Shown here piece by piece: positions 34,203 through 34,652 of a DNA stretch of 34,652 nucleotides. The stretch spans positions 591 to 35,242 of the forward strand of contig JACVRA010000594.1 of the NCBI GenBank assembly GCA_019828545.1, given 5' to 3'. The stretch's first letter is position 1, and every line of letters begins with the position of its first letter. A program made the position numbers and the translations under genes. The notes under the pieces were generated by a model. That model did no database searches. It had not been told where the DNA came from and worked only from the letters and a program-made list of their open reading frames with translations. This DNA is from Paracamarosporium sp. OC-R06-R3 (taxonomy: Eukaryota; Ascomycota; Dothideomycetes; Pleosporales; Didymosphaeriaceae).

Positions 34203-34652
34203 GTTAGCGAGCTAACTTTGCTAAGATGAATCTAACTGTATTCGGCGCGCCAGTGGTCCCGTTACACCCCAAACCATCTACCTCTCATGAAAGCCAACAA
34301 TTGCATGAGCGCATGGGACTTTCCGAAAGCTTTTTCCTTACCTCTTATAATTCCCTCTCCCCCACCCAAACCATCATGCGCTTTTGAATGTCCTCAGGAA
34401 GTTCGCATAGTGTGCATGACCAAACCTTTACCTCCAAAGTGACATGTCTTCGTCCTGGCTTCTGTTCCTCTTGTGCTTACAAGTTGCGCTGGGCCAGATG
34501 ATGTGCCTCTTCAAACACGTCTCACCCCAGTCTCTACACTTCAAGATTAAGCTACCAACGCTATGCTATTTTTTTATAGTTATTTTCGTCTATAGAATTT
34601 CTTTTTTTAGAAGCGTACCATGTCCGTGCGCGTGATGCGCGGATTCGCGTGA
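34203..34652. other. Right window edge, no gene supported
   Basis: This is the upstream flank of the beta-barrel-domain gene. A 63-codon plus-strand frame at 34444-34635 starts with a hydrophobic stretch (WLLFLLCLQVALG) that could pass for a signal peptide, but the rest looks random and the sequence is AT-rich. Confidence 0.35.

Noticed and set aside
34444..34635. 63-residue frame with a signal-peptide-like start at the right edge
   Set aside because: The hydrophobic start is followed by AT-rich, random-looking sequence; hydrophobicity alone is not enough for a secreted effector call.

Overview
The window reads as nuclear DNA of a filamentous ascomycete, most likely a dothideomycete of the Pleosporales type. 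The reasons are the many 48-60 nt introns with GT..AG ends and CTAAC/CTGAC-like branch sites, HET and NB-ARC/TPR genes, a DUF3807-like gene, an Ssb-type Hsp70, and a fungal family built on the copia polyprotein beta-barrel domain. The species call is inference; the gene structures come from joining reading frames by eye.

Layout. 1-12.1 kb is an accessory block resembling a self/non-self recognition island: the 3' end of an NB-ARC/TPR (NLR-like) gene cut by the window edge (2-1030, +), a HET-domain gene (1493-3739, -), an HGGG/GESAG esterase (4255-5246, -), a small two-exon gene of unknown function that may be truncated (5731-6252, -), a decayed NB-ARC/TPR gene that keeps its domains and introns but carries several frameshifts and stops (6818-9936, +), and a second HET gene with an N-terminal pair of CxxC motifs (10091-12129, -). 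12.8-20.2 kb holds a single-pass membrane protein with a Cys-rich ectodomain (-), a zinc-ribbon plus metallo-beta-lactamase-fold protein whose second splice junction seems to create a stop (-), a secreted FAS1-domain protein (-) divergent from a DUF3807-like gene (+), and an alpha/beta hydrolase with an Asp nucleophile (+). 20.8-29.4 kb is housekeeping: a six-exon PWWP chromatin protein (-), a UBE2W-type ubiquitin-conjugating enzyme with two tiny exons (+), and the ribosome-associated Hsp70 Ssb with an 8-nt internal exon (+). 29.4-33.6 kb has no gene I can support. A small gene related to the copia Pol beta-barrel domain (33603-34202, -) lies near the right edge.

How they fit together. The left block combines the two fungal gene classes best known from heterokaryon incompatibility, STAND/NLR receptors and HET executors, with an esterase between them. 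One receptor is pseudogenised and the other has near-identical 42-residue TPR units, as expected of fast birth-and-death evolution. No single new pathway is proven. The observations most worth a second look are this island, the micro-exons in two conserved genes, the splice-created stop in the MBL gene, and the stand-alone copia-derived domain.
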